Assembly: GCF_022790535.1 (NCBI RefSeq)
Contig: NZ_LOHG01000004.1
Coordinates: forward strand, 393,890-457,889
Source: Pseudomonas maioricensis
Lineage (GTDB): Bacteria > Pseudomonadota > Gammaproteobacteria > Pseudomonadales > Pseudomonadaceae
DNA: 64,000 nt
Reading direction: 5' to 3'
Position numbers and translations under genes: made by a program. Numbering within the stretch: position 1 is the first letter of the stretch; every line of letters starts with the position of its first letter. Below the pieces are notes generated by a model. The model searched no databases. It worked only from the letters and a program-made list of their open reading frames with translations, and had not been told where the DNA came from. Positions 30,308-41,447 of this stretch are shown in pieces.

Positions 30308-31581
30308 TGCGGGGGTTTATCCGTCGAGCCCTCACCGAGGGCAAAAAGTTCCTGGGCCATGGCCAGCGCGTCGAGGCGGCCTTCGGCAGAGAGTTTTTTC
30401 AATTGCACGCTGGGTGCATGCAGCAACTTGTTGGTCAACCCGCGAGCCAACTGCACCAGCACGTCTTCGGCATTGCTGCCGTTGGCCAGCATACGCTGAG
30501 CCTTGAGTAATTCCTCGTCACGCAGCCTTTCGCTTTGCTGCCGGTAAGCCCGCAACACATCGACCGCGGCCAGTTCACGCAGGCGGAACATGAAGTCATT
30601 AGTGCCTGCTGCCACCAACTCTTCGGCAGCCTGCGCAGCGCCCTGACGACTCTTGAGGTTCTCGGCGACGACTTCATGCAGATCGTCGACTGTGTACAGA
30701 TAAACGTCGTCCAGCTCACCGACCTCGGGCTCGATGTCCCGTGGTACGGCGATATCAACCATGAAAATCGGCTTATGCTTGCGCAGCTTCAGCGCACTTT
30801 CAACAGCACCCTTGCCGAGAATCGGCAATTGGCTGGCCGTGGAACTGATCACGATATCGCTGTTGACCAGTTCGGCCGGTATGTCCGAGAGCAATACCGC
30901 GTGAGCGCCAAACTCGGCAGCCAGAATACTTGCGCGCTCAAGGGTCCGGTTGGCAACCACGATGCGCTTGACGCCCAGATCATGCAGATGGCGGGCGACC
31001 AGCGTGATGGTTTCGCCTGCACCGATCAGCAAGGCCTGACTGCGTTGCAGATCACTGAAGATCTGTTTCGCCAGGCTGACCGCGGCAAACGCCACGGAAA
31101 CCGGGTTTTCACCGATAGCCGTGTCAGTACGCACCTGCTTGGCCGCACTGAACGTGGCCTGAAACAGTCGCCCCAGCAGCGGGCCAATAGTCCCGGCTTC
31201 CCGGGCCACGGCATAGGCGGATTTCATCTGACCGAGAATCTGCGGTTCGCCGAGCACGAGCGAGTCGAGCCCGGAGGCCACCCGCATCATGTGACGAACT
31301 GCCGCATCGTCGGCGTGCACATAAGCACTGGCGCGCAGCTCTTCGAGGCTCAAATGATGATAATCGGCTAGCCAGGCAAGAATCGTTTCAGAACCAATCT
31401 GGTCCTGCTCAATGTACAACTCGCTACGGTTACACGTAGAAAGGATCGCAGCTTCGCGGCTGTTGGTGAGGCGGCAAAGCTGCTGCAAGGCCTCAACCAG
31501 CTGCTCTGGCGTAAATGCCACGCGCTCGCGGACGTCTACCGAGGCAGTCTTATGGTTGATACCAAGTGCAAGGAAGGCCAT
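30304..31581 (-). CDS. hemA: glutamyl-tRNA reductase
   Basis: First committed enzyme of C5 heme synthesis, reducing glutamyl-tRNA(Glu) with NADPH. 425 residues; the catalytic cysteine lies in [11 protein letters not shown] near residue 50, the NADPH motif [17 protein letters not shown] near 188, and the dimerisation domain is C-terminal. First gene of its operon and divergent from the TPR lipoprotein gene at 31808. The ribosome-binding site is weak. Confidence 0.97.
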   Translation of the reverse strand: MAFLALGINHKTASVDVRERVAFTPEQLVEALQQLCRLTNSREAAILSTCNRSELYIEQDQIGSETILAWLADYHHLSLEELRASAYVHADDAAVRHMMRVASGLDSLVLGEPQILGQMKSAYAVAREAGTIGPLLGRLFQATFSAAKQVRTDTAIGENPVSVAFAAVSLAKQIFSDLQRSQALLIGAGETITLVARHLHDLGVKRIVVANRTLERASILAAEFGAHAVLLSDIPAELVNSDIVISSTASQLPILGKGAVESALKLRKHKPIFMVDIAVPRDIEPEVGELDDVYLYTVDDLHEVVAENLKSRQGAAQAAEELVAAGTNDFMFRLRELAAVDVLRAYRQQSERLRDEELLKAQRMLANGSNAEDVLVQLARGLTNKLLHAPSVQLKKLSAEGRLDALAMAQELFALGEGSTDKPPQ

Positions 31582-31807
31582 TCAAGGTCGCTGATGGTGA
31601 CGTGAAGCCGACAATTGTCCTACTTCAATAGACTCAGAACAACCACCGTTGACTATTGTCCTAATAGACTCGCGCTGCAGATGCCCCCATTTGGGGCCTG
31701 CAGCACAAATAAATACGCGTTCCGGCAGTTTTCCAACCGGCTGTGGGTTTGCTCCCAGCCTTGTGTCATGATGCTCAAAACCGCAGGTAAGTCGTCCCTT
31801 CTTATAT

Positions 31808-33535
31808 ATGAATAGATCCTCCGCGCTGTTTCTCGCCCTTGTCTTTCTCAGCGGTTGCCAGTCCATGGCGCCGGTCCAGCCGCAGGCTACGCCTGTGCCG
31901 AAAGACACCGCCCCCGCACCTGAAGCCAAGCCTCAGGTTTACGGCTCGTTCACCCAGGAAACCCTCGTCAGCCTGTTGAGTGCCGAACTGGCTGGCCAGC
32001 GCAATCGCTTTGATATTGCCCTAGACAACTACGTGACCCAGGCAATCAATACTCAGGATCCAGGTGTTTCCGAACGCGCCTTCCGGATTGCCGAGTATCT
32101 GGGCGCTGACCAGGCGGCACTGGATACTTCGCTGATCTGGGCCAGAAACGACCGGTATAATCTTGAAGCACAGCGCGCGGCAGCGATTCAGCTGGCCCGG
32201 GCCGGGCGTTATGACGACTCCATGATTTACATGGAAAAGGTCCTGCAGGGTCAGGGCGACACGCATTTCGACTTCCTTGCGCTGTCTGCCTCTGAAACGA
32301 ACCCGGAAACCCGCAGCGCATTGCTCACCAGCTTTGACCGCCTGCTGGTCAAGTATCCGAACAATGGTCAGCTGATTTTTGGCAAAGCACTGTTGCTGCA
32401 ACAGAACGGCGAGGCTGAGGCCTCGTTGAAGTTGCTGGAAGACAACCCTCCCAAAGACGGCGAAATCGCTCCCATATTGCTGCGTGCCCGACTGCTGCAA
32501 GGCATGAACCGGGGCAAGGAAGCGCTGCCGATCCTTGAAAAAAGCATCAAGAAGTATCCGGATGACAAGCGCCTGCGCCTGACCTACGCGCGCATGCTGG
32601 TCGAGCAGAACCGAATGGAAGACGCCAAAGTGCAGTTTTCCAGCCTTGTGCAGCAATATCCCGATGACGACGAGCTGCGCTTTTCCCTGGCACTGGTCTG
32701 CCTCGAAGCCAAAGCATGGGACGAAGCAGAAGGCTACCTCGAAGAGCTGATTGCTCGGGGTGCCCATGAGGATTCCGCGCACCTGAACCTGGGTCGCATC
32801 CATGAAGAGCGCAATGATCAGGCGAGTGCACTGACCGAGTACGCTCAGGTCGGTCCGGGTCCGGACTTCCTCTCCGCGCAACTGCGTCAGGCCGATATTC
32901 TGATGAGCAACGGCAGTGCCGCCGAAGCCTCCAAACGCCTGGCCGAAGCTCGCGAGGCGCAACCTGACTACGCGATCCAGCTGTACCTGATCGAAGCCGA
33001 AACCCTCTCCAGCAACAATCAGGTCGATCGCGCCTGGCAGTTGCTGACTCAAGCACTCAAGCAATACCCGGACGACCTGAACCTGCTGTACACCCGCTCG
33101 ATGATGGCGGAGAAACGCGGCGATCTGGCACAGATGGAAAAAGACCTGCGCGCGATTCTGAAACGCGAACCGGAAAACGCGATGGCGCTCAACGCGCTGG
33201 GCTATACCCTTTCCGACCGCACCACACGCTACGCCGAAGCCAAGGAATTGATCGAAAAAGCCCACAGCCTCAATCCGGAAGATCCTGCAGTACTCGACAG
33301 CCTTGGCTGGGTAAACTATCGCCTGGGCAATCTGGACGAAGCCGAACGCTTGCTGCGCCTGGCACTTGAACGCTTCCCCGACCACGAAGTAGCCGCTCAC
33401 CTGGGCGAAGTGCTCTGGGCGAAAGGTGAACAACGCGAAGCCCGCAAAATCTGGGGCAAAGCCCTCAAAGAACAACCTGACAGCCCTATTCTGCGCAGCA
33501 CCCTGTTGCGCCTGACCGGATCCGAGACTCTTTAA
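31808..33535 (+). CDS. TPR-repeat lipoprotein (PA4667-like)
   Basis: 575-residue protein with a lipoprotein signal ending FLSGC (Cys18) followed by a proline-rich linker and many tetratricopeptide repeats, for example [20 protein letters not shown] and [20 protein letters not shown] near residue 495. Probably an outer-membrane scaffold facing the periplasm. Same position as PA4667 in PAO1, next to lolB. Function unknown. Divergent from hemA. Confidence 0.9.
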   Translation: MNRSSALFLALVFLSGCQSMAPVQPQATPVPKDTAPAPEAKPQVYGSFTQETLVSLLSAELAGQRNRFDIALDNYVTQAINTQDPGVSERAFRIAEYLGADQAALDTSLIWARNDRYNLEAQRAAAIQLARAGRYDDSMIYMEKVLQGQGDTHFDFLALSASETNPETRSALLTSFDRLLVKYPNNGQLIFGKALLLQQNGEAEASLKLLEDNPPKDGEIAPILLRARLLQGMNRGKEALPILEKSIKKYPDDKRLRLTYARMLVEQNRMEDAKVQFSSLVQQYPDDDELRFSLALVCLEAKAWDEAEGYLEELIARGAHEDSAHLNLGRIHEERNDQASALTEYAQVGPGPDFLSAQLRQADILMSNGSAAEASKRLAEAREAQPDYAIQLYLIEAETLSSNNQVDRAWQLLTQALKQYPDDLNLLYTRSMMAEKRGDLAQMEKDLRAILKREPENAMALNALGYTLSDRTTRYAEAKELIEKAHSLNPEDPAVLDSLGWVNYRLGNLDEAERLLRLALERFPDHEVAAHLGEVLWAKGEQREARKIWGKALKEQPDSPILRSTLLRLTGSETL

Positions 33536-33539
33536 TTTT

Positions 33540-34157
33540 ATGTTTTTGCGCCACCTAGTCGTATTCAGCCTCATCGCCCTGCTCGCCGGTTGCGCCGGAC
33601 TCACTTCCCGGGAAGCCGTTGAAGGCAAGGGCGACCCCGCGCAGTGGCGCCAGCACAAAGAACAACTGACCACCCTCGATGGCTGGCAGATCAACGGCAA
33701 AGTCGGCATTCGCGCGCCCAAAGATTCAGGCAGCGGCACGTTGTTCTGGCTGCAACGCCAGGATTACTACGACATTCGCCTGTCTGGCCCCTTGGGACGC
33801 GGCGCGGCACGCTTGACGGGGCGACCTGGCAGCGTAGCGCTGGAAGTCGCCAATCAGGGACGCTATGAAGCGCCGACTCCGGAAACCCTGCTCGAAGAGC
33901 AACTGGGCTGGAAATTGCCGGTGTCGCATCTGGTCTGGTGGGTTCGCGGCCTGCCCGCTCCCGACAGCAAAAGCCGCCTGACCCTTGATGGCGACAGCCG
34001 ACTGGCAAGCCTCGAACAAGATGGCTGGCAAGTCGAATACCTCAGCTATGTCGAGCAAAACGGTTACTGGCTGCCGGAGCGCGTCAAACTGCACGGACAG
34101 GACCTTGACGTCACGCTGGTGATCAAGGACTGGCAGCCACGCAAACTGGGTCAATAA
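33540..34157 (+). CDS. lolB: outer-membrane lipoprotein receptor LolB
   Basis: Accepts lipoproteins from periplasmic LolA and inserts them into the outer membrane. 205 residues, itself a lipoprotein with LIALLAGC (Cys18), followed by [20 protein letters not shown] and a later [11 protein letters not shown] segment. It begins four bases after the TPR gene and has no clear ribosome-binding site, suggesting coupled translation. ispE follows after two bases. Confidence 0.95.
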   Translation: MFLRHLVVFSLIALLAGCAGLTSREAVEGKGDPAQWRQHKEQLTTLDGWQINGKVGIRAPKDSGSGTLFWLQRQDYYDIRLSGPLGRGAARLTGRPGSVALEVANQGRYEAPTPETLLEEQLGWKLPVSHLVWWVRGLPAPDSKSRLTLDGDSRLASLEQDGWQVEYLSYVEQNGYWLPERVKLHGQDLDVTLVIKDWQPRKLGQ

Positions 34158-34159
34158 AC

Positions 34160-35011
34160 ATGAGCGAAGCACGTCTGACTCTGCCCGCTCCGGCCAAACT
34201 GAACCTGATGCTGCACATTCTCGGCCGCCGCCCTGATGGCTATCACGAACTGCAAACCCTGTTTCAGTTTGTCGATTACGGCGACGAGCTCAGTTTCGCG
34301 GTTCGCCAGGACGGCGAAATCTGCCTGCAGACCGATGTTCCCGGCGTTCCGCATGACAGCAATCTGATCGTCAAGGCCGCTCGCGCACTGCAAAAACAAT
34401 CCGGCTGCCCCCTCGGCATGGATATCTGGCTGGAAAAACGCCTGCCCATGGGCGGCGGAATCGGCGGCGGCAGCTCCGATGCGGCAACCACTTTGCTGGG
34501 CCTGAACCATTTATGGAATCTGGGCTGGGATGAAGATCGCCTTGCGGCGCTGGGCCTCACCCTTGGTGCCGACGTCCCGGTTTTCGTCCGTGGACACGCC
34601 GCATTTGCTGAGGGTGTAGGGGAAAAACTCACCCCTGTAGACCCGGAAGAACCGTGGTATCTGGTACTCGTGCCGCAAGTATCTGTAAGTACAGCAGAAA
34701 TTTTTTCAGATCCACTGTTGACACGTAACACTCCTCCCATTAAAGTGCGCCCCGTTCCCAAGGGAAACAGTCGAAATGACTGCTTACCGGTTGTAGCAAG
34801 GCGTTATCCAGAGGTACGTAACGCATTGAATTTGCTAGGTAAATTTACCGAAGCAAAATTAACCGGAACTGGAAGTTGTGTGTTTGGGGCCTTCCCAAAC
34901 AAAGCTGAAGCTGATAAAGTCTCGGCCCTTCTTACAGAGACCCTTACAGGGTTTGTAGCAAAAGGAAGCAACGTTTCGATGTTGCACCGCAAGCTGCAAA
35001 GTCTGCTCTAA
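34160..35011 (+). CDS. ispE: 4-diphosphocytidyl-2-C-methyl-D-erythritol kinase
   Basis: GHMP kinase of the MEP isoprenoid pathway, 283 residues. The ATP loop [20 protein letters not shown] is at about 95-114 and the N-terminal [20 protein letters not shown] at about 9-28, including the catalytic lysine. From about 34680 onwards the base composition is more AT-rich than the 5' half, a mild shift that continues to prs. Confidence 0.97.
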   Translation: MSEARLTLPAPAKLNLMLHILGRRPDGYHELQTLFQFVDYGDELSFAVRQDGEICLQTDVPGVPHDSNLIVKAARALQKQSGCPLGMDIWLEKRLPMGGGIGGGSSDAATTLLGLNHLWNLGWDEDRLAALGLTLGADVPVFVRGHAAFAEGVGEKLTPVDPEEPWYLVLVPQVSVSTAEIFSDPLLTRNTPPIKVRPVPKGNSRNDCLPVVARRYPEVRNALNLLGKFTEAKLTGTGSCVFGAFPNKAEADKVSALLTETLTGFVAKGSNVSMLHRKLQSLL

Positions 35012-35049
35012 AAAGGAACCGAGTACTCGGTACTCGTTGCAACAGATAC

Positions 35050-35124
35050 AGGGGCGTCGCCAAGCGGTAAGGCAGCAGGTTTTGATCCTGCCATGCGTTG
35101 GTTCGAATCCAGCCGCCCCTGCCA
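35050..35124 (+). tRNA. tRNA-Gln (TTG anticodon)
   Basis: 75 bases including an encoded CCA. The acceptor stem AGGGGCG pairs with CGCCCCT, the anticodon loop TTTTGAT gives anticodon TTG, and the T arm GGTTCGAATCC is canonical. Lies between ispE and prs, its usual place in Pseudomonas. Confidence 0.96.
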
Positions 35125-35170
35125 TTTTCCTATACTCATCCAGGTTACCCTCAGCCTTCAGGTACTGCGC

Positions 35171-36112
35171 GTGTCCAAGATGATGGTCTTTACGGGGAAC
35201 GCTAACCCCGATCTGGCTCGACGTGTCGTACGTCAGCTGCATATCCCACTAGGTGATGTTTCTGTCGGAAAATTTTCCGACGGCGAGATTTCTACTGAGA
35301 TCAATGAAAACGTCCGCGGTAAAGACGTCTTTATCATTCAGCCGACTTGCGCACCGACCAACGATAACCTGATGGAACTCGTCGTGATGGCTGATGCCTT
35401 CCGTCGTTCCTCAGCGTCCCGAATCACTGCTGTGATTCCTTACTTTGGTTATGCCCGTCAGGATCGCCGTCCGCGTTCCGCACGTGTGGCTATCAGCGCA
35501 AAAGTTGTTGCTGACATGCTTACCGTAGTCGGGATCGATCGTGTTCTCACGGTTGATCTGCATGCTGACCAAATCCAGGGTTTCTTCGATATTCCGGTAG
35601 ATAACATCTACGGCTCCCCCGTTCTGGTGGATGACATCGAAGATCAACGCTTTGAAAACCTGATGATCGTTTCCCCGGACATTGGTGGCGTCGTGCGTGC
35701 ACGTGCTGTTGCCAAGTCTCTGGGTGTTGATCTCGGGATCATCGACAAGCGCCGTGAGAAAGCCAATCACTCTGAAGTGATGCATATCATCGGTGATGTC
35801 GAAGGGCGTACCTGTATTCTGGTCGATGACATGGTCGATACCGCCGGCACTCTTTGCCATGCGGCCAAGGCCTTGAAAGAGCATGGCGCTGCCAAGGTCT
35901 TTGCCTACTGCACTCACCCTGTGCTGTCGGGTCGGGCGATCGAAAATATTGAAAATTCCGTGCTGGACGAACTGGTGGTGACTAACACCATCCCGTTGTC
36001 CGCTGCTGCACAAGCCTGTAGCCGTATCCGTCAACTGGATATCGCTCCGGTAGTTGCCGAGGCGGTCCGCCGCATCAGCAACGAAGAATCGATCAGCGCG
36101 ATGTTCCGCTAA
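35171..36112 (+). CDS. prs: ribose-phosphate pyrophosphokinase
   Basis: Makes PRPP from ribose 5-phosphate and ATP for nucleotide, histidine and NAD synthesis. 313 residues from a GTG start (GTGTCCAAGATG); this gives the length and N-terminus ([15 protein letters not shown]) of the P. aeruginosa enzyme. The motifs [32 protein letters not shown] and [13 protein letters not shown] are intact. Strong terminator downstream. Confidence 0.96.
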   Translation: MSKMMVFTGNANPDLARRVVRQLHIPLGDVSVGKFSDGEISTEINENVRGKDVFIIQPTCAPTNDNLMELVVMADAFRRSSASRITAVIPYFGYARQDRRPRSARVAISAKVVADMLTVVGIDRVLTVDLHADQIQGFFDIPVDNIYGSPVLVDDIEDQRFENLMIVSPDIGGVVRARAVAKSLGVDLGIIDKRREKANHSEVMHIIGDVEGRTCILVDDMVDTAGTLCHAAKALKEHGAAKVFAYCTHPVLSGRAIENIENSVLDELVVTNTIPLSAAAQACSRIRQLDIAPVVAEAVRRISNEESISAMFR

Positions 36113-36148
36113 GGGTTTTCCCTGAGCTGACACCCTGTTGACGAAAAG

Positions 36149-36186
36149 CGCCCCGCCCTGACATTCGGTCAGGGCGGGGCTTTTTT
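36149..36186 (+). terminator. intrinsic terminator after prs
   Basis: 13-bp GC-rich stem GCCCCGCCCTGAC / GTCAGGGCGGGGC with T6. Confidence 0.95.
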
Positions 36187-36250
36187 GCCCATATCGTCCT
36201 GACGTCGGTCGCAAACGTCAGGTCGAGTGTGGCTAATTTGGAGATACAAA

Positions 36251-36856
36251 ATGAACGATTTTACTTTGAATGCTGAACTGCGTTCCGACCTGGGGAAAGG
36301 TGCGAGCCGCCGCCTGCGTCGTCTCGCAAGCCTGGTTCCAGCTGTAGTTTACGGTGGCGACAAAGCCCCTGAATCCATCAGCCTGCTGGCCAAAGAAGTT
36401 GCAAAACTGCTGGAAAACGAAGCTTCGTACAGCCACATCATTGCGCTGACCGTTGATGGCAAAAAGCAAAACGTGATCATCAAAGCTCTGCAACGTCACC
36501 CGGCCAAAGGCCACGTGATGCACGCTGACTTCGTACGCGTTGTAGCTGGCCAGAAACTGACCGCAATCGTACCTGTACACTTCATCGGCGAAGAAGCTCC
36601 AGTGAAGAAAGGCGGCGAAGTTTCGCACGTTACTTCCGAGCTGGAAGTAAGCTGCCTGCCGAAAGATCTGCCTGAGTTCATCGAAGTAGACGTGTCTGCT
36701 CTGGAAATCGGTTCGATCGTTCACCTGTCCGACGTCAAAGCGCCTAAAGGCGTTGAGTTCGTTGCTCTGGCGCACGGTACTGACCTGGCTATCGCCAACG
36801 TCCACGCACCACGCGTTGCACCGACCGAAGACGAAGCAGAAGGTACTGCTGAGTAA
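36251..36856 (+). CDS. rplY: 50S ribosomal protein L25, long Ctc form
   Basis: Binds 5S rRNA. 201 residues, the two-domain Ctc/TL5 form: an N-terminal L25 domain beginning [20 protein letters not shown] and a C-terminal beta domain ([20 protein letters not shown] onward). The ATG at 36251 matches the family N-terminus; an in-frame start at 36227 would add eight residues. High use of preferred codons fits a ribosomal gene. Confidence 0.97.
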   Translation: MNDFTLNAELRSDLGKGASRRLRRLASLVPAVVYGGDKAPESISLLAKEVAKLLENEASYSHIIALTVDGKKQNVIIKALQRHPAKGHVMHADFVRVVAGQKLTAIVPVHFIGEEAPVKKGGEVSHVTSELEVSCLPKDLPEFIEVDVSALEIGSIVHLSDVKAPKGVEFVALAHGTDLAIANVHAPRVAPTEDEAEGTAE

Positions 36857-36938
36857 TTCATTACTCGGTAATACCGGAGTTGCTCGGGAGACCGCTGTAA
36901 AAGTCAGGCAAAACGGGCAGAATCGCGGAGTTTACATC

Positions 36939-37022
36939 ATGGTAAATGAGCAGTTTTCTTCCAGTTTTGCCGCTGCCTGCAGCGGTTTCAACCACAACTC
37001 CAGAAAAGGGCCCCTGTCGTGA
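36939..37022 (+). CDS. 27-residue leader ORF overlapping pth
   Basis: Starts [20 protein letters not shown] behind GGAG at eight bases and ends at a TGA that overlaps the GTG start of pth (GTGA). The arrangement is that of a translationally coupled leader peptide. No homologue is known to me. Its own codon use is unremarkable, so it may be a device for delivering ribosomes to the weakly initiated pth rather than a functional peptide. Confidence 0.5.
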   Translation: MVNEQFSSSFAAACSGFNHNSRKGPLS

Positions 37023-37603
37023 CTGCCATACAACTGATCGTTGGCCTGGGAAATCCAGGCGCTGAATACGAACAGACCCGGCACAACGCAGGGGCTCTTT
37101 TTGTTGAGCGTATCGCTGACGCGCAACGAGTCAATCTCATCGCCGAGCGCAAATTTTTTGGCCTGACCGCACGCTTCACTCATCAAGGTCAGGATGTTCG
37201 TCTGCTGATTCCCACCACCTACATGAACCGCAGCGGCCAGTCCGTCGCGGCGCTCGCTGGTTTCTACCGGATACCGGTTGATGCCATCCTGGTGGCGCAT
37301 GACGAACTCGATCTGCCACCGGGCGTTGCCAAGTTCAAACAGGGCGGCGGGCACGGCGGGCACAACGGGCTGCGGGACATCATCGCGCAACTCGGCAATC
37401 AGAATACTTTTCACCGCTTGCGGCTTGGCATCGGCCACCCGGGCGACGCCAACAAGGTCTCCGGTTTTGTTCTGGGTCGAGCGCCGCGCGCCGAACAGGA
37501 AAAGCTGGACGCCAGCATCGACTTTGCCCTCGGCGTGCTGCCGGATATCTTCGCCGGTGAATGGAACCGGGCGATGAAAAACCTGCACAGCCAGAAGGCC
37601 TGA
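37019..37603 (+). CDS. pth: peptidyl-tRNA hydrolase
   Basis: Recycles tRNA by cleaving peptidyl-tRNA released from ribosomes. 194 residues, GTG start, with [20 protein letters not shown] (catalytic His in TRHNAG), [10 protein letters not shown] and [15 protein letters not shown]. The GTG overlaps the stop of the upstream 27-residue ORF. ychF follows after 21 bases, the usual pairing. Confidence 0.97.
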   Translation: MTAIQLIVGLGNPGAEYEQTRHNAGALFVERIADAQRVNLIAERKFFGLTARFTHQGQDVRLLIPTTYMNRSGQSVAALAGFYRIPVDAILVAHDELDLPPGVAKFKQGGGHGGHNGLRDIIAQLGNQNTFHRLRLGIGHPGDANKVSGFVLGRAPRAEQEKLDASIDFALGVLPDIFAGEWNRAMKNLHSQKA

Positions 37604-37624
37604 CATCACTCGAGGGGAAATACC

Positions 37625-38725
37625 ATGGGCTTCAATTGCGGCATCGTCGGCCTGCCCAACGTCGGCAAATCCACCCTGTTCAACGCCTTGACCAAGTCCG
37701 GTATTGCAGCGGAGAACTTCCCCTTCTGCACCATCGAACCGAACAGCGGCATCGTGGCCATGCCCGACCCGCGCCTTGCGGCACTGGCGGCCATCGTCAA
37801 TCCGAAGCGCATCCTGCCGACCACCATGGAATTCGTCGACATCGCGGGCCTGGTAGCGGGCGCGTCCAAAGGTGAAGGCCTGGGCAACAAGTTCCTCGCC
37901 AACATCCGTGAAACCGACGCCATCGCTCACGTGGTGCGCTGCTTCGAAGACGACAACGTGATTCACGTTTCCAACAGCGTTGACCCGAAGCGCGACATCG
38001 AGATCATCGATCTGGAACTGATCTTCGCTGACCTCGACAGCTGTGAAAAACAGCTGCAGAAAGTCACTCGCAACGCCAAGGGCGGCGACAAGGATGCAGT
38101 GGTTCAGAAGGGCCTGCTGGAGCAGTTGATCGCTCACTTCACCGAAGGCAAGCCAGCCCGCAGCCTGATGAAGAACATGAACGCTGACGAAAAAGCAGTG
38201 ATTCGTGGCTTCCACCTGCTGACCACCAAGCCGGTCATGTACATCGCCAACGTGGCTGAAGACGGTTTCGAGAACAACCCGCTGCTGGACGTAGTTCGCG
38301 CCATCGCCGAAGAAGAAGGCGCAATGCTGGTGCCGGTGTGCAACAAGATCGAAGCGGAAATCGCCGAGCTTGATGACGGCGAAGAAAAAGACATGTTCCT
38401 CGAAGCTCTGGGCTTTGAAGAACCAGGCCTGAACCGCGTGATCCGTGCGGGCTACGAAATGCTGCACCTGCAAACCTACTTCACTGCAGGCGTTGAAGAA
38501 GTACGCGCCTGGACCGTCCGCGTTGGTGCTACCGCACCACAGGCCGCTGGCGTGATCCACACCGACTTCGAAAAAGGCTTCATCCGCGCCGAGTGCATCG
38601 CTTACAACGACTTCATCCAGTACAAGGGTGAAGCCGGTGCCAAGGAAGCCGGCAAATGGCGCCTGGAAGGCAAGGACTACATCGTCAAAGACGGCGACGT
38701 GCTGCACTTCCGCTTTAACGTGTAA
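37625..38725 (+). CDS. ychF: redox-regulated ATPase YchF
   Basis: Obg-family P-loop ATPase that binds ribosomes and limits oxidative-stress resistance. 366 residues: [18 protein letters not shown] at 8-25 and a C-terminal TGS-like domain ([20 protein letters not shown] onward). GAGGGG precedes the ATG. Followed by a terminator. Confidence 0.97.
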   Translation: MGFNCGIVGLPNVGKSTLFNALTKSGIAAENFPFCTIEPNSGIVAMPDPRLAALAAIVNPKRILPTTMEFVDIAGLVAGASKGEGLGNKFLANIRETDAIAHVVRCFEDDNVIHVSNSVDPKRDIEIIDLELIFADLDSCEKQLQKVTRNAKGGDKDAVVQKGLLEQLIAHFTEGKPARSLMKNMNADEKAVIRGFHLLTTKPVMYIANVAEDGFENNPLLDVVRAIAEEEGAMLVPVCNKIEAEIAELDDGEEKDMFLEALGFEEPGLNRVIRAGYEMLHLQTYFTAGVEEVRAWTVRVGATAPQAAGVIHTDFEKGFIRAECIAYNDFIQYKGEAGAKEAGKWRLEGKDYIVKDGDVLHFRFNV

Positions 38726-38782
38726 TCGGAGTGTTCAGTTTCAAGTGTTTCTGAAGCAGTGAGAAACTGACCAACCCTCATT

Positions 38783-38809
38783 AAAACCGCGCCTTTGCGC
38801 GGTTTTTTT
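38783..38809 (+). terminator. intrinsic terminator after ychF
   Basis: AACCGCGC / GCGCGGTT stem with T7. Confidence 0.93.
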
Positions 38810-38951
38810 GTTTCTTCATCACCCATAAACGCCCTCTCCCCAGTGCCAGCGACCAGGCGTGGACTTTTCTCGATACCAAGGTCGAAGGGTACAAAAAAGA
38901 CCGGTCAGGTGTTACAAAAGCTTCTCTTGAACACCATCTGAGGGATCCAGC

Positions 38952-40187
38952 ATGTTCGTTCGTAGTACCGCTCTGGCGGCCGCCGTCGCCGCCACCCTGC
39001 TCTGTTCATCGACATTCGCCGTCGAAGTGCCTGCACAGCAACTCCTCAAGAACGCCGAAGCCGAACAGAAGGCTTATCTGGCGACCGTTGAACAACTCGT
39101 GGATATCGATACCGGCACCGGTCAGGCGCCGGGACTCAAGACCGTCAGCGAAATGCTGGTAAATCGCCTCAAAGCATTGGGGGCAACGGTGCAGATCACG
39201 CCAGCTTCGCCATCTACCGGCGATAACATCGTCGGCACGATCAAGGGCAATGGCAGCAAATCATTCTTGCTGATGATTCACTACGACACGGTGTTTGGTC
39301 CGGGTACGGCGGCCAAGCGGCCATTCAAAGTAGAGGGCGAACGGGCCTTCGGGCCGGGTGTGGCAGACGCCAAAGGCGGCGTAGCCATGGTGCTGCATTC
39401 ACTCAAGCTTTTGCAGGATCAAAAATTCAAGGACTACGGCAGCATCACCGTGCTATTCAACCCGGACGAAGAAACGGGCTCGGCGGGTTCGAAAAAGGTC
39501 ATCGCCGAACTGGCCAGCAAACACGACTACGTGTTCTCTTATGAGCCGCCTGACTCGGATGCGGTGACGGTAGCCACCAACGGCATCAACGGCGTGTTCG
39601 TGGACGTCAAAGGCAAGTCATCCCACGCAGGCTCCGCCCCTGAAGCGGGACGCAATGCGGTAATAGAGCTGTCCCATCAACTGATCCAACTCAAGGATCT
39701 GGGTGATAAGGCCAAGGGCACCACCGTGAACTGGACGGTGATCAACGCTGGCACCAAGCGCAACATCATCCCGGACAGCGCCGTGGCCGAAGGCGACATG
39801 CGCTATTCAGACCTCAGTGAGTCCGATCGTGTGCTGACCGATGGTCAACGCATCGTGCAGGGCAAGCTGATCGATGGGACTCAGGTGACTTTCCGCATGG
39901 ATAAAGGCCGCCCACCACTCGTGAGGAACCCGGCCACCGAAGACCTGGCTAAAACGGCGCAGACGCTGTACGGCAAGATTGGCCGCAAAGTCGAGCCGAT
40001 CGCCATGCGCTTCGGTACCGATGCCGGTTATGCCTATGTGCCCGACAGCCAGAAACCTGCAGTGCTGGAAACCATGGGCGTGGTCGGCGCCGGGCTGCAC
40101 TCCGAAGACGAATACATAGACCTGTCGAGCATCGCGCCGAGGCTTTACCTGACGACGGCGATGATCATGCAGTTATCTGAAAAATAG
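38952..40187 (+). CDS. secreted M20 glutamate carboxypeptidase (CPG2-like)
   Basis: Periplasmic zinc exopeptidase that would release C-terminal glutamate from folate-like or peptide substrates. 411 residues with a signal peptide (MFVRSTALAAAVAATLLCSS, cut after FAV or nearby). Zinc ligands are visible in IHYDTVFGPG, GVADAKGG, DEETGS and GLHSEDEYI. GAGGGA precedes the ATG. It lies just before the LysR/dehydrogenase cluster and could feed it, but is separated by a REP doublet. Confidence 0.88.
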   Translation: MFVRSTALAAAVAATLLCSSTFAVEVPAQQLLKNAEAEQKAYLATVEQLVDIDTGTGQAPGLKTVSEMLVNRLKALGATVQITPASPSTGDNIVGTIKGNGSKSFLLMIHYDTVFGPGTAAKRPFKVEGERAFGPGVADAKGGVAMVLHSLKLLQDQKFKDYGSITVLFNPDEETGSAGSKKVIAELASKHDYVFSYEPPDSDAVTVATNGINGVFVDVKGKSSHAGSAPEAGRNAVIELSHQLIQLKDLGDKAKGTTVNWTVINAGTKRNIIPDSAVAEGDMRYSDLSESDRVLTDGQRIVQGKLIDGTQVTFRMDKGRPPLVRNPATEDLAKTAQTLYGKIGRKVEPIAMRFGTDAGYAYVPDSQKPAVLETMGVVGAGLHSEDEYIDLSSIAPRLYLTTAMIMQLSEK

Positions 40188-40256
40188 GCGTGAGCACACA
40201 TAAAAGCCTCGGTTAACCAAGGACCTTTAAGAGGTCGCGCAGCAAACATCGGGGCT

Positions 40257-40345
40257 TGTAGGAGCGAGCTTGCTCGCGATAGCGGTGGAATGTTGAGAAA
40301 TTTATCGCCTGACCAGACGCTATCGCGAGCAAGCTCACTCCTACA
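40257..40345. repeat. REP doublet, GTAGGAGCGAGC class
   Basis: Arms TGTAGGAGCGAGCTTGCTCG and the complement of TGTAGGAGTGAGCTTGCTCG with one mismatch, spacer with AGCG / CGCT ends. Confidence 0.9.
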
Positions 40346-40393
40346 AAAATCATTTGAATCCTAATAGCTATTCTATTTTTTTTGCGATGGCCA

Positions 40394-41302
40394 TCACTTC
40401 CCGTTAAACGCCGTCATGTCCTGCTGCAACAGCCCCAGCAATCGGCTCGAACCTACGCTGAGTTGCCTGCCTAGCCGGCTGATGATGTGTACCTGGGACT
40501 CACTGAACACCTGGGACTCCAGTGGTAACGCGATCAGCTTGCCACTCGCCAGTTCATCCACCACCACAAAGGTTGGCAACAGCGTTACACCACCGCTCAT
40601 GGCAAAGCGCTTGAGCATGGCGAAGGTGTTGCAGGTCAGAGTTGGCATCAGGGAAACACCCGACTGCTGTTCGGCCTGAGTCAAGATCTGGCGGATGCCG
40701 TAAGAAACCCCAAGCAATCCCAACCGATAACTGTCCAGACCTTTCAGGGGGATCGGCCCGTCATGTTGCGCCAGCGGATGATCGGGGCTGACCATCACAC
40801 AGACCGGCTGTTTCTGGTGGGCGTGGGAGCGAATCTTCGGGTCAGCGGGCGGGTTGAACACCAGGCCGATGTGAGCTTCGTCTTCCACCACCTGACGGAT
40901 CACTTCGTTGGTGCCGCACACGTTCACTTGCAGTTCGACCTTGGGGTACAGCGTCGAGAACTTTGTCAGCGGCTCGGTCAGGCCATCGATAAACCCTTCA
41001 CCAATCGCCAGCACCACAGAACCGCTCTGCAAACCGCGCAACGCCTGCAGCGACTCCAGCAAAACCTCCTGCTGGGACAGCCGCTGGCGGTAATAAGCCA
41101 AGACGCGATCACCCGCCTCGGTCGGTTTCACCCCACGGCGATGGCGCTCCAGCAACGGTGCGCCCAACTCATGCTCAAGCTGGGCAATCTGGCGGCTGAC
41201 CGCAGAAGGCGCTACATCAAGAAAATCCGCTGCGCCGCGCACGCTGCCCAATCGCACGGCCTCGAAGAAATAAAGAATGCGTCGATCCTGAACCAGACTC
41301 AT
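40394..41302 (-). CDS. LysR-family transcriptional regulator
   Basis: 302-residue regulator. The winged helix-turn-helix is at about 18-76 (GSVRGAADFLDVAPSAVSRQ) and the substrate domain begins near 95 (GSVVLAIGEGFIDGL). Divergent from the three catabolic genes at 41448-45022, which it most likely controls. The inducer is unknown. Confidence 0.92.
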   Translation of the reverse strand: MSLVQDRRILYFFEAVRLGSVRGAADFLDVAPSAVSRQIAQLEHELGAPLLERHRRGVKPTEAGDRVLAYYRQRLSQQEVLLESLQALRGLQSGSVVLAIGEGFIDGLTEPLTKFSTLYPKVELQVNVCGTNEVIRQVVEDEAHIGLVFNPPADPKIRSHAHQKQPVCVMVSPDHPLAQHDGPIPLKGLDSYRLGLLGVSYGIRQILTQAEQQSGVSLMPTLTCNTFAMLKRFAMSGGVTLLPTFVVVDELASGKLIALPLESQVFSESQVHIISRLGRQLSVGSSRLLGLLQQDMTAFNGK

Positions 41303-41447
41303 GGGCCACCTGCGTTGCTTTCAACGCAACAAAAATGAATTTGGTGATTATTGCTGTGTGTGCAGAGCGGTGTCCATACTCGGTTCATCTGCCGATAACC
41401 ACTGACGGTGCGACGTAGCCTGTCAAACAGCTGAGCGAGCATTCTGA

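Noticed and set aside
32021-33739. 572-codon open frame antisense to the TPR lipoprotein gene
   Set aside because: The TPR repeats and lipobox on the plus strand explain the coding signal; the antisense product is unlike any family.
36932-38707. 591-codon open frame antisense to pth and ychF
   Set aside because: It is the mirror of strongly supported genes in high-GC DNA, has no ribosome-binding site and no recognisable domain.
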